From Sulfurovum sp. NBC37-1 (GTDB lineage Bacteria; Campylobacterota; Campylobacteria; Campylobacterales; Sulfurovaceae), in NCBI RefSeq assembly GCF_000010345.1, contig NC_009663.1, positions 682,001 to 746,000 on the forward strand: 64,000 bases of DNA. The letters are read 5' to 3'. The notes below the pieces were generated by a model, which saw only the letters and a program-made list of their open reading frames with translations, searched no databases and was not told where the DNA came from. Position 1 is the first letter of the stretch, and every line of letters begins with the position of its first letter. Below are positions 52,466 to 61,354 of the stretch, in pieces. The position numbers were made by a program, and so were the translations under genes.

Positions 52466-52861
52466 CTATTTTCTTTGCTCAAATCCATTGGCGACAAATT
52501 CAAACTCATATTGGTGATTGGGGTATTTACTGACACCTTCCGCTATGAACTGCTGTTTGCTGATCTGTCCATCCCAGAGTTTGTACATGAGGTCTTTGAA
52601 CCAGGCTTTACGCTCGGGAGTATCCAGAGCCATTCTGTGGTAGTTTGGATCACTCTTTGTGCTCTTTGCTACAGCGATCATATCTTCATGGAAACGGTCC
52701 TGTTTTTCAGGAGACGCATGCGCGTAGTCCGTCCTCTGTACTACTGGTGCTTTGGGTGCCGGAGCAGGTGCAGACGGGGAGAAGGAAGGAACCATCGAGT
52801 TGTTCGTACAGCCGGAGAGGGCCAATGCAGCTATCCCTGCTGCCAATAGTCTTAATTTCAT
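52466..52861 (-). CDS. Putative lipoprotein, unknown
   Basis: 131 residues from MKLRLLAAGIAALALSGC with lipobox LSGC and GAGG before the ATG. Pro/Ala-rich linker (SPSAPAPAPKAP), then a helical domain of about 85 residues (WFKDLMYKLWDGQISKQQF). No known family. Upstream of it is the short asparaginase on the same strand. Confidence 0.6.
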   Translation of the reverse strand: MKLRLLAAGIAALALSGCTNNSMVPSFSPSAPAPAPKAPVVQRTDYAHASPEKQDRFHEDMIAVAKSTKSDPNYHRMALDTPERKAWFKDLMYKLWDGQISKQQFIAEGVSKYPNHQYEFEFVANGFEQRK

Positions 52862-52918
52862 GTCATTTTCCTCTATGATTTTATTGTCGCTATTATATCC
52901 AATCATCATAAATGTACT

Positions 52919-53413
52919 CTACTTTTTACGTACAAATTTACCTTTTGATTTATCTTTCACGATCTTGTCATAGGAAGCAAAAAGGCCGTTCATTACGGTA
53001 TAGACACCATCTTCTTCAAGAAGCTGCATATAACCCAGTGCAGAAGTAAGGTTGGCTGTTGCTTCGACGGGATCGATACTGTAGGGTACCATCGCTCCTG
53101 TCAGGATAATCTTTTTCTCTATCTCTACCTCTGCAAGGTATTCGGCTGTGACATGCATAGTATCGGTACCGTGGATGATGATGATCTTTTCATGTTCTGT
53201 CTGGGTAGCAACTGAAAGAAGTTCCAGTCTGTCCTGGTTCGTCATGGCAAGACTATCCTTCCCTATGATACTGAGTACTTCGAATCTGCTCAACCACTTT
53301 GATGCGATCTCTTTTACTGCTTTGGAACTTTTCTCGACAATAAGATCTCCCACGATCGGATCGTAGATCTTGTTGAATGTACCGCCTGTGCTTATTATCA
53401 GTATTTTCTGCAT
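52919..53413 (-). CDS. Single-domain asparaginase-like protein
   Basis: 164 residues, equal to only the N-terminal domain of a type I/II asparaginase. STGGTFNK (first Thr) and IIHGTDTMHVTAEYL (second Thr, Asp) are intact, followed by VILTGAMVPYS. The C-terminal domain is absent: the gene stops after NGLFASYDKIVKDKS. It is open and clean, so it looks like a genuine short family, not a truncation. Activity uncertain. Confidence 0.8.
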   Translation of the reverse strand: MQKILIISTGGTFNKIYDPIVGDLIVEKSSKAVKEIASKWLSRFEVLSIIGKDSLAMTNQDRLELLSVATQTEHEKIIIIHGTDTMHVTAEYLAEVEIEKKIILTGAMVPYSIDPVEATANLTSALGYMQLLEEDGVYTVMNGLFASYDKIVKDKSKGKFVRKK

Positions 53414-53492
53414 TTTTTACCCTAATCTTCTATACTCGTTCTACATTTTACCTCAATGATGATAAAATACTCCAATTTCCAAAGGAGTATGA

Positions 53493-54323
<831 letters not shown>

Positions 54324-54335
54324 GCAATTGCTATT

Positions 54336-54770
54336 TTGAAGTGTTGAGAATTTAGCGTTTAGCGTTAAGAAGGGAGATTTGTTTGCGTTGTGAGAGACTG
54401 GATGTATGGAAACGAAGTTGCCGTTTGAGTGTAGAGGTCTATAAAAATTTCGCACAATGTAAAGATTTTGGTTTTAAAGATCAAATAACACGAAGCTCCC
54501 TTTCCATTGCAAGCAATATCGCTGAAGGCTTGGAAAAAGAATCCGATAAAGAAAAAGTACGTTTCATTGAAATTGCCCGTGGATCAAATGCAGAACTGAT
54601 TACGCAAACTTACATCGGTATCGAGATAGGTTATATTAATAAAGAGACAGGGTTGGCTTGGATAAAAGAGCTTAATGAAATTTCACGTATGCTTATCGGC
54701 CTAAAGAAGAACTATGCCTAAACGCTCAACGCTTAACACTCAACGCTTTCATCAGGACTCGGATGAATAT
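54336..54770 (+). mobile_element. S23/IVP-type insertion flanked by imperfect repeats
   Basis: On the left, GTTGAGAATTTAGCGTTTAG then CGTTAAG; on the right, CGCTCAACGCTTAACACTCA then ACGC. The right flank inverted (GCGTTGAGTGTTAAGCGTTG) resembles the left flank. The repeats bracket the four-helix gene. This suggests a mobile unit placed between fabI and the methyltransferase gene. Confidence 0.45.
54383..54721 (+). CDS. Four helix bundle protein (S23/IVP family)
   Basis: 112 residues from TTG with AGGGAG upstream. LDVWKRSCRLSVEVYKNFAQ, ITRSSLSIASNIAEGLEKES, and FIEIARGSNAELITQTYIGI are the S23 signature (rRNA intervening-sequence protein, also related to Avd). Members bind nucleic acid; role outside rRNA genes is unclear. 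Overlaps the next gene by 8 bp. Confidence 0.88.
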   Translation: MRCERLDVWKRSCRLSVEVYKNFAQCKDFGFKDQITRSSLSIASNIAEGLEKESDKEKVRFIEIARGSNAELITQTYIGIEIGYINKETGLAWIKELNEISRMLIGLKKNYA

Positions 54771-55505
54771 TTAAAGAAGAAGGCTTTCTTTGACAAGGTC
54801 TTGACTATTTACGGGCGCAATGCTGTATTGGAAGCATTGGAGGACCCGGACATTACCATCCATAAACTCCACCTTTCAAAGTCCAATAAAGATGCTCCGG
54901 TATTGGAGCAGATGAAAAAGATCGCTTCCAAACGTGGTATAGAAGTACAGTACCATGACAAAGCCTCTCTCTCACGTATCTCCAAAAATGCAAAACAGGA
55001 CCAGGGGGTGGCACTTGACATTGTTCTGGAGCATTTCGGAGATGAGAAAGATTTCATATCGAAAAACATAAACTACCGTATCATCGCACTTGACGGGGTG
55101 ACGAACCCCCAGAACCTGGGGATGATCATTCGTTCCTGTGCCGCAGGGAATATCGATGCGATCCTTCTGCCGACCAAAGGTGCAGCGCAGATCTCTCCAC
55201 TGGTTATCAAAGCGTCTGTCGGTACACTTTTCAAGATGTCCATCATCAAAACCTCAAACTTGAAAGAGACTTTGAAACATTTCAGGAAAGAGGGTGCTTC
55301 ACTCTATACACTCTCATCGCATGCAGACAAAAGTTACAAAGAGCAGATTTACAGCGAGAAAACTATTTTTGTACTCGGCAATGAAAGTGAAGGAGTCAGC
55401 CCGGCTGTTGAAAAACTTTGCAATGCTTCCATTGCCATACCCATGCAGCGCGGAGTAGAGTCACTCAATGTTGCAGTCACGGCTTCACTGCTGGCTTTTT
55501 TGTAG
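54714..55505 (+). CDS. rlmB: TrmH-family RNA methyltransferase (RlmB-like)
   Basis: 263 residues. IYGRNAVLEAL-type substrate-binding domain, then SpoU/TrmH knot: ALDGVTNPQNLGMIIRSCAA, VLGNESEGVSPAVEKLC, and IPMQRGVESLNVAVTASLLA. Probable 2'-O-ribose methylation of 23S rRNA. The first 16 residues (PKRSTLNTQRFHQDSD) are encoded by the inserted repeat rather than by conserved sequence, so the native start may have been further right or replaced. Confidence 0.88.
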   Translation: MPKRSTLNTQRFHQDSDEYLKKKAFFDKVLTIYGRNAVLEALEDPDITIHKLHLSKSNKDAPVLEQMKKIASKRGIEVQYHDKASLSRISKNAKQDQGVALDIVLEHFGDEKDFISKNINYRIIALDGVTNPQNLGMIIRSCAAGNIDAILLPTKGAAQISPLVIKASVGTLFKMSIIKTSNLKETLKHFRKEGASLYTLSSHADKSYKEQIYSEKTIFVLGNESEGVSPAVEKLCNASIAIPMQRGVESLNVAVTASLLAFL

Positions 55506-55521
55506 GGAAGAGAGGAAAGCG

Positions 55522-56796
55522 ATGCGTCTTATAGCGGTTCTGTTGGCACTTCTGGCAGCATCCTATCTTTTTTGGGAAAGTCTGCAGAACGATCTTGCTG
55601 CCTCTGCTTCCGAGGTCGTCATCAAACAGACACGCCCTATGGATATGGCCTACGAGAAGAGTGAAGCACGTGCCTATGTGAACGAGATACGCCAGTCCAT
55701 GGGAATGTCAACACTCTCGGAAAATGAAAAACTCGACCGTGCGGCGCAGGCACATGCGGATTATCTTATAGCCAATGACGAATCAGCCCATGCAGAGATT
55801 CCCGGACATAGAGGTTTTACGGGAGCTACACCAATGCAGAGGGCACTGAAGGCAGGCTACGACTCTTCGTTTGTAAGTGAAAACCTCTCAACCAAGAACA
55901 ACAGCGGCAAAAGCTCCATCGACGGTCTCTTTTCAGCTATTTACCACCGTTTCGGCTTTCTCGACCCTGCTATCGACCAGATTGGTGTTGGTGCTACACA
56001 AAAGCCCTCAGACAGTACAAAAAGTGCTTTTGTCTATCTGATGGGAAACAGCGAGCTTGAAATGCTCTGCAACACACCAGGCTTCAAAGGGAGCGGCAGA
56101 TATGTCTATAAAGTCTGCCGTGACCCCCAACACCGTATTGCCGAAAAGAAATTCAAAAGGGCACAGAACTACAACAAGCAGCATAATCCAAAGATTATTC
56201 TCTACCCGTATGACGGGCAGGAAGAGGTGCCGCCAGCCTTTTACAGTGAAGTCCCTGACCCACTGCCTGACTATGAAGTAAGTGGTTTTCCTGTCTCTGT
56301 GGTCTTCAACGACTACTACTTCAAAAAAGTTGACCTTGTGTCGTTCAAACTCTTTACCCAGGATGGGAAAGAACTCCAAAATGTACGTTTCATGGACAAA
56401 CGAAGCGATCCTCATCAACGGTTCACAGCAAACCAGTTTGCACTTTTCCCTCTTGAACGTCTGGAGTACGGTACACGGTACCGTGCGGAGATAGTTTACT
56501 GTACTCCCAAAGGCCAAAAGCATCTATCTTGGTCATTTGAGACACAGAAGCCAACGGAAAAAATGCATATCATCACAAAAAGGGAAGAGACGATTCGCCT
56601 TGACCCGACTCGGGCCCATCTGCTTTATTTTCGACCCCTCGGCCCGCATGATATCATCAACGATATCCGTTTTCCTCTCGATGTTGATATTACTTTTGTG
56701 GACAACCATACCCTAAAGATTTCAGCCATGCCGGAAGGTACGCAGGATTTCGATATCACGAGCGCTTCACGAACGGTGCACGTGAAGGTACAGTAA
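55522..56796 (+). CDS. Exported CAP (SCP-like) domain protein
   Basis: 424 residues from MRLIAVLLALLAASYLFWE, a signal/anchor, with GAGAGGAAA upstream. CAP domain about residues 45-200: YVNEIRQSMGMSTLSENEKL, AQAHADYLIANDESAHAEIP. The C-terminal 200 residues look like beta-sandwich repeats (SGFPVSVVFNDYYF; FALFPLERLEYGTRYRAEI). Secreted, role unknown. It is a second CAP-domain locus besides the remnant at 22555. Confidence 0.75.
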   Translation: MRLIAVLLALLAASYLFWESLQNDLAASASEVVIKQTRPMDMAYEKSEARAYVNEIRQSMGMSTLSENEKLDRAAQAHADYLIANDESAHAEIPGHRGFTGATPMQRALKAGYDSSFVSENLSTKNNSGKSSIDGLFSAIYHRFGFLDPAIDQIGVGATQKPSDSTKSAFVYLMGNSELEMLCNTPGFKGSGRYVYKVCRDPQHRIAEKKFKRAQNYNKQHNPKIILYPYDGQEEVPPAFYSEVPDPLPDYEVSGFPVSVVFNDYYFKKVDLVSFKLFTQDGKELQNVRFMDKRSDPHQRFTANQFALFPLERLEYGTRYRAEIVYCTPKGQKHLSWSFETQKPTEKMHIITKREETIRLDPTRAHLLYFRPLGPHDIINDIRFPLDVDITFVDNHTLKISAMPEGTQDFDITSASRTVHVKVQ

Positions 56797-56845
56797 CAGA
56801 TCTGCCTGCCTTGTGATATAATAGTCCTAAAAAAGGATACGCTCT

Positions 56846-57184
56846 ATGCCTAAAGAAAAAGAAGAACTGTTTAAAAAGATCGGCGTGGATGTCAGTGAGG
56901 ACAATATAAATATCGATATAAGAAAAACCAAAGACTTCTTCCTCATCCTGCAGGATAAACTGCAACAAAAAGCCCAAAAGATGGAAAATGACATCTCGGA
57001 AGGCAAGATAGACCTCGATGACAGTGTCGGTATCAAAGTCGATAATGAACATATCGATATCGATCTGAAGAAGACCAAAAATTTCATAGCCGAACTGGGT
57101 GAAAAGATCGAGCATTTTCTTGGGGAAATAGACCACGTGGCTAAGAAACTGGAAAAGTCTGTTGAGGATATAGATAAAAAATAG
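56846..57184 (+). CDS. Small protein with internal duplication, unknown
   Basis: 112 residues. NINIDIRKTKDFFLILQDKL is repeated as HIDIDLKKTKNFIAELGEKI, each a strand followed by an amphipathic helix. No signal peptide. Ribosome site AAGG. No family recognised. Between the CAP gene and tex. Confidence 0.6.
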   Translation: MPKEKEELFKKIGVDVSEDNINIDIRKTKDFFLILQDKLQQKAQKMENDISEGKIDLDDSVGIKVDNEHIDIDLKKTKNFIAELGEKIEHFLGEIDHVAKKLEKSVEDIDKK

Positions 57185-57214
57185 CTATAATCCGGGTTAC
57201 ATCAAGGGATGATC

Positions 57215-59311
57215 ATGCAAAATCTCACAGTACTTTTAGTGAAAAAAACCACCCTCAACCAAAATCAGATCAAAAATATTCTAATGCTTTTGGACAAAGG
57301 TGATACCATCCCTTTTATTGCACGTTACCGTAAAGAGCTTACTGGTGGAGCTGATGATGATCAGTTGCGGGTATTTCATGATGTGTATTTGTCTGCTAAG
57401 CGTTTGTTGGAGCGCAAAGAGGGGATACTCCATATTCTTAAAGAGCGTGAACAATTAGGAAGTACGTTAAAGAACAGTATAGAAAATGCAGAGACGATGA
57501 CTGCCTTGGAAGACATCTACAGACCCTACAAAGAAAAAAAGAACACTCGTGCCGCCACAGCCATGAAACAAGGGCTGGAGCCATTAGCCAATATCCTACA
57601 GTCTGCCAAGCTAAGTAAAGAAGCCTTCATGTCTGAAGCCAAACGTTTTGTACGTGGTGAAGTGAAAGATGTAGCCCATGCTATCAAAGGGGCACAGGAT
57701 ATCGTGGCGGAGCGTTATGCCGAACAGCCCAAAGAGAGGGAAGTGCTTCGCCAAATGGTACAGCGCCATGGAAACATAGAAGTTAAAGCCACCAAGCACT
57801 TTACAGAAAATGGAAGTTTTAAAAACTACAAGGCTCATACGGAGAAGATAGCCTATATCCCTTCACACCGTTACCTTGCCATCAAGCGTGGAGAGAAAGA
57901 GAAAGAACTCTCTGTCAAACTTAGCATAGATACAGAACGTTATCTGGAGACACTCAAACGCTATAAACTTCGTGATTATATGGGAAGCTCAAAGACGCTA
58001 CTGTTAGAGGCGTACAAAGATGGTTTTAAACGACTGCTGTACCCCTCCATAGAACGTGAAGTCTTTGCCCTGCTTAAAGAAAAATCCGATGCGGCTGCCA
58101 TAGGGGTCTTTGGTAAGAACATGGCACAGCTTTTTATGACCCCTCCCGTGACGGGTAAAGTACTTATGGGTGTGGATCCGGCATACCGTACAGGGTGCAA
58201 ACTGGCAGTCATCGATGAAAACGGTAAATACCTTGACCATGCAGTCATCTACCCTGTACCCCCACGAGATGAATATGACAAATCTCGTGATGTGGTAGTC
58301 AAGCTGGTAAAAAAGTACAATATCCAAGGTGCAGCCATAGGTAACGGTACTGCCTCGAATGAAACCCAGGCATTTTTTGCCAAGCTTAACAGTGATGGTG
58401 TGACCATACCATACACCGTAGTATCCGAAGCAGGGGCATCCGTCTACTCTGCTTCAGCCATAGCAGCCAGGGAGTATCCAGACCTGGATGTCACCATACG
58501 TGGTGCCATCTCCATTGCCGGTAGGGTGCGTGACCCCATGGCAACACTGGTCAAGATAGACCCCAAGTCTTTGGGTATAGGGCAATACCAACACGATGTC
58601 GACCAAAAGCTCCTGGAGCGTAAACTCCATGAAGGGGTAGAGAGTCTGGTCAATGCTGTAGGAGTAGACGTGAATTCTGCTTCTGCTTCGCTGTTGTCTT
58701 ATGTGGCAGGGCTAGGGATGAAAGTGGCAGAAAATATCGTCAAACATCGTGAGAGCGAAGGGACATTTGACTCTAAAAAGGCAGTACTCAAAGTCAAGGG
58801 CCTTGGCGCAAAAGCCTATGAGCAGGCAGCAGGGTTTTTGCGTATACGTGAAGGCAAGAGTATCTTCGATAACTCAGGCATACACCCAGAGAGTTATGCC
58901 GTGGCAAAAGCTTTAGAAAAATATGATGACCTGAGCGATACAAGGCAAATCGCTGAGGAGCTAAAGGTTGGTGAACCCACTCTGCTGGACATTATTAAAG
59001 AGTTAGCCAAGCCAGGTTTCGACCCCAGAGAAGAGCTACCCAGCATTCCTTTTAAGCAAGGACTTACAGACATCAATGCACTACGTGAAGGAAGTATCGT
59101 TTCAGGTGTGGTACGAAATATCGCCGACTTTGGCGCTTTTGTAGACATAGGACTAAAAAATGACGGGATGATACATATCTCCCAGATGAGTCAAAAACGC
59201 ATCAAACATCCTTTGGAAGTATTGAGTGTGAATCAATACTTGCCTCGTGTTGAGGTGATAAGTATAGATTTGGAGAAGAACAAGGTGGGGTTGAGTTTGA
59301 AGGACGTGTAA
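57215..59311 (+). CDS. tex: Tex RNA-binding transcription accessory protein
   Basis: 698 residues from the ATG placed after AAGGG (the ATG two codons earlier sits on the ribosome site). Tex order: helical N-part with PFIARYRKELTGGADDDQLR, YqgF-like RNase H fold (GVDPAYRTGCKLAVIDENG), HhH part (VDVNSASASLLSYVAGLGM), and C-terminal S1 domain (GSIVSGVVRNIADFGAFVDI). Nucleic-acid binding, transcription-linked. Its last 20 codons also occur at 60116-60179, after the BrnTA-like module. Confidence 0.95.
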   Translation: MQNLTVLLVKKTTLNQNQIKNILMLLDKGDTIPFIARYRKELTGGADDDQLRVFHDVYLSAKRLLERKEGILHILKEREQLGSTLKNSIENAETMTALEDIYRPYKEKKNTRAATAMKQGLEPLANILQSAKLSKEAFMSEAKRFVRGEVKDVAHAIKGAQDIVAERYAEQPKEREVLRQMVQRHGNIEVKATKHFTENGSFKNYKAHTEKIAYIPSHRYLAIKRGEKEKELSVKLSIDTERYLETLKRYKLRDYMGSSKTLLLEAYKDGFKRLLYPSIEREVFALLKEKSDAAAIGVFGKNMAQLFMTPPVTGKVLMGVDPAYRTGCKLAVIDENGKYLDHAVIYPVPPRDEYDKSRDVVVKLVKKYNIQGAAIGNGTASNETQAFFAKLNSDGVTIPYTVVSEAGASVYSASAIAAREYPDLDVTIRGAISIAGRVRDPMATLVKIDPKSLGIGQYQHDVDQKLLERKLHEGVESLVNAVGVDVNSASASLLSYVAGLGMKVAENIVKHRESEGTFDSKKAVLKVKGLGAKAYEQAAGFLRIREGKSIFDNSGIHPESYAVAKALEKYDDLSDTRQIAEELKVGEPTLLDIIKELAKPGFDPREELPSIPFKQGLTDINALREGSIVSGVVRNIADFGAFVDIGLKNDGMIHISQMSQKRIKHPLEVLSVNQYLPRVEVISIDLEKNKVGLSLKDV

Positions 59312-59384
59312 AATATGTCAAATTGCCATAGGTACCGATATTGACATCGATAAAATCTTTTTAAAGATGAAGAACTAATTAGGT

Positions 59385-59413
59385 TTGACAAATAAATATA
59401 TATATAATATAAT
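59385..59413 (+). promoter_or_regulatory. Consensus promoter of BrnT/BrnA-like module
   Basis: TTGACA (59385-59390), 17 bp, TATAAT (59408-59413), perfect match. The spacer and flanks are alternating AT, possibly an operator (ATGATCAT follows). Confidence 0.8.
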
Positions 59414-59439
59414 GATCATATAACTAAATAAGGTTATTT

Positions 59440-59709
59440 ATGTATAAATGGAACGAAGATAAAAACAGCACTTTAAAATCTCAAAGAGGTTTTTCTTTTG
59501 ATGATGTGTTATCTGAAATGAAAGAAAATGGTGTGTTAGATAACTATAAACACCCCAATGTAGATAAATATCCAAATCAATATATCTACGTTATTGAACT
59601 TGGAGGGTATGTGCATTATGTACCTTATGTGTTTGATGGAGATGATATTTTTTTGAAAAACATTATACCAAGTAGAAAATTACACAAAAAATATGCAAAG
59701 GAGAAGTAA
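59440..59709 (+). CDS. BrnT-like toxin
   Basis: 89 residues. MYKWNEDKNSTLKSQRGFSF at the start and IFLKNIIPSRKLHKKYAKEK at the end are the BrnT (RelE-fold RNase) pattern. AAGG ribosome site. TAATG overlap with the antitoxin. AT-rich, unlike tex. Confidence 0.8.
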   Translation: MYKWNEDKNSTLKSQRGFSFDDVLSEMKENGVLDNYKHPNVDKYPNQYIYVIELGGYVHYVPYVFDGDDIFLKNIIPSRKLHKKYAKEK

Positions 59710-59978
59710 TGAAGTATACAGATGAAGAGTTAGAGCTACTGGATGGACTGGAACAAAATGAACCAGAAACTGTAGATTTTGATAATGAAGCCATAAAAAC
59801 AATGGCAGGTGATACACTAGAGTATCTTAATGAAAAAAAACAAATCAGTATAAATTTAAAACGTTCAGACCTTGACTTCATAAAACAAAGAGCAAAAGAT
59901 ATTGGTATCTCGTATCAGAGTATTATTCAGTCATTGGTGCATAACTATAGTACTAATAAGTTGGAATTAAAGTTATAA
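59709..59978 (+). CDS. BrnA-like antitoxin
   Basis: 89 residues. C-terminal ribbon-helix-helix style: QISINLKRSDLDFIKQRAKD and GISYQSIIQSLVHNYS. Coupled to the toxin. Acidic N-terminus presumably wraps the toxin. Confidence 0.8.
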   Translation: MKYTDEELELLDGLEQNEPETVDFDNEAIKTMAGDTLEYLNEKKQISINLKRSDLDFIKQRAKDIGISYQSIIQSLVHNYSTNKLELKL

Positions 59979-60115
59979 CAAGTGACATTGCGAAGCTAAA
60001 GTCAAAAGAACTTGAAGAAGGTATACCTTAAGTATATTACTGGAAATTGGTGGAGAAATCTAGGATTGGATAGTGGTCAATATGATGACATTAGCATCAC
60101 CTCATATTCTTTAGG
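59979..60115. other. Spacer between antitoxin and second tex end
   Basis: No gene. A fragment (YITGNWWRNLGLDSGQYDD) is open but has no start; likely debris. Confidence 0.4.
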
Positions 60116-60179
60116 GTTGAGGTCATCAGTATTGATTTGGAGAAGAACAAGGTAGGGTTGAGTTTGAAAGAGGTGTGAA
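60116..60179 (+). repeat. Second copy of the tex 3' end
   Basis: GTTGAGGTCATCAGTATTGA and TTTGGAGAAGAACAAGGTAG encode VEVISIDLEKNKVGLSLKEV plus TGA. The live tex end (59252-59311) encodes the same with a final D for E. Differences fall mostly at third codon positions, so both copies evolved as coding sequence before being placed together. Confidence 0.85.
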
Positions 60180-60232
60180 ATACTTAATATGACTTTTCCT
60201 ATAGAATATATAAAAACAATTGGACTTGAATA

Positions 60233-61354
60233 TTGAAGATCATACACTTTTCAGATACGCATCTTGGTTTCAGTGATCTGGATATTACCAACGAAGAGGG
60301 TATCAACCAGCGTGAAGCGGACTTTTATAAAGCATTTGAAGATGTTATAAATGCCATCATTGACAGCAGACCCGACTATGCCATTCACACGGGAGACCTT
60401 TTTCACCGTGCTTCTCCTTCCAATCGTGCCATTACCTTTGCCCTGACACAGCTCAAACGTCTTGAAAAAGAGGATATTCCTCTTGTGGTAATTGCTGGTA
60501 ACCACTCCACTCCGCGTACTTCTACCTCTTCACCTATCCTTGAAGCCCTGGAAACACTTGATAACGTGCATGCTGTTTTTCAACAGCATTATGAGCCGGT
60601 GGTCTTTGACGATATTGTTTTTCATGCTTTGCCGCATATCAACGATGAGCGGATCATCGAAGGGGAACTGGACAAGATCGAGGCTGGTATTGACAGTGCA
60701 AAGAAGAACATATTGATGATGCACTGTTCGGTCGGCGCGCATTACCTCATGCATGAGTTCGGGGAGTGGGTCTATCCCAAAGCGCGTGAAGATATTTTTG
60801 AGAAGATGGACTATGTGGCTTTAGGGCATTGGCACGGGTTTGGTGCTGTGGGCAAACACCCCAATGTCTACTATGCCGGCTCCACAGAACGGACAAGCAG
60901 CAGTGACAAGCGGGAGGACAAAGGGTATGTCCTGCTGGACTTTTCCAAAGGTCTGGAGATATCGCATCACACGATACCCCTGAGGAGATCTTTGAGCTTC
61001 AGCATCGATGCTGAACGTTATGAAGAAGAGACAGCCGCACTTGACCTGACAGAGATAGAAGATGCGCTTGTGGAGGTCAGGCTATTCAACCTGAGTGTTT
61101 CAAGCTCCATAGACATTACGAACAAAGCGTTAAACGAACTTTTTGACAAGGCGCTTCATGTGAAGGTCAAGCGTGAGTTTAAAGCAGTGGAGGGGGAGAA
61201 ACTCGAAGGTGATATCGAGTCTGTTTCTTTGGAAGCGTACTTTATCTCGCACATTAAGAAGAGCGTGGAGGATGAGGCAGAACAGGAGAGGCTGACCGCC
61301 AAAGCCAAAGCACTCTTTGCACACTATGAGGAGTTGGATGATGATACTCACTAG
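60233..61354 (+). CDS. sbcD: SbcD/Mre11-type DNA exonuclease
   Basis: 373 residues from TTG (GGA 8 nt before). FSDTHLGFSD, HTGDLFHRASP, VVIAGNHSTP, MMHCSVGAHYL and LGHWHGFG are the five phosphodiesterase motifs. Nuclease subunit of the SbcCD double-strand break and hairpin-processing complex. Ends inside sbcC by 14 bp. Confidence 0.93.
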   Translation: MKIIHFSDTHLGFSDLDITNEEGINQREADFYKAFEDVINAIIDSRPDYAIHTGDLFHRASPSNRAITFALTQLKRLEKEDIPLVVIAGNHSTPRTSTSSPILEALETLDNVHAVFQQHYEPVVFDDIVFHALPHINDERIIEGELDKIEAGIDSAKKNILMMHCSVGAHYLMHEFGEWVYPKAREDIFEKMDYVALGHWHGFGAVGKHPNVYYAGSTERTSSSDKREDKGYVLLDFSKGLEISHHTIPLRRSLSFSIDAERYEEETAALDLTEIEDALVEVRLFNLSVSSSIDITNKALNELFDKALHVKVKREFKAVEGEKLEGDIESVSLEAYFISHIKKSVEDEAEQERLTAKAKALFAHYEELDDDTH

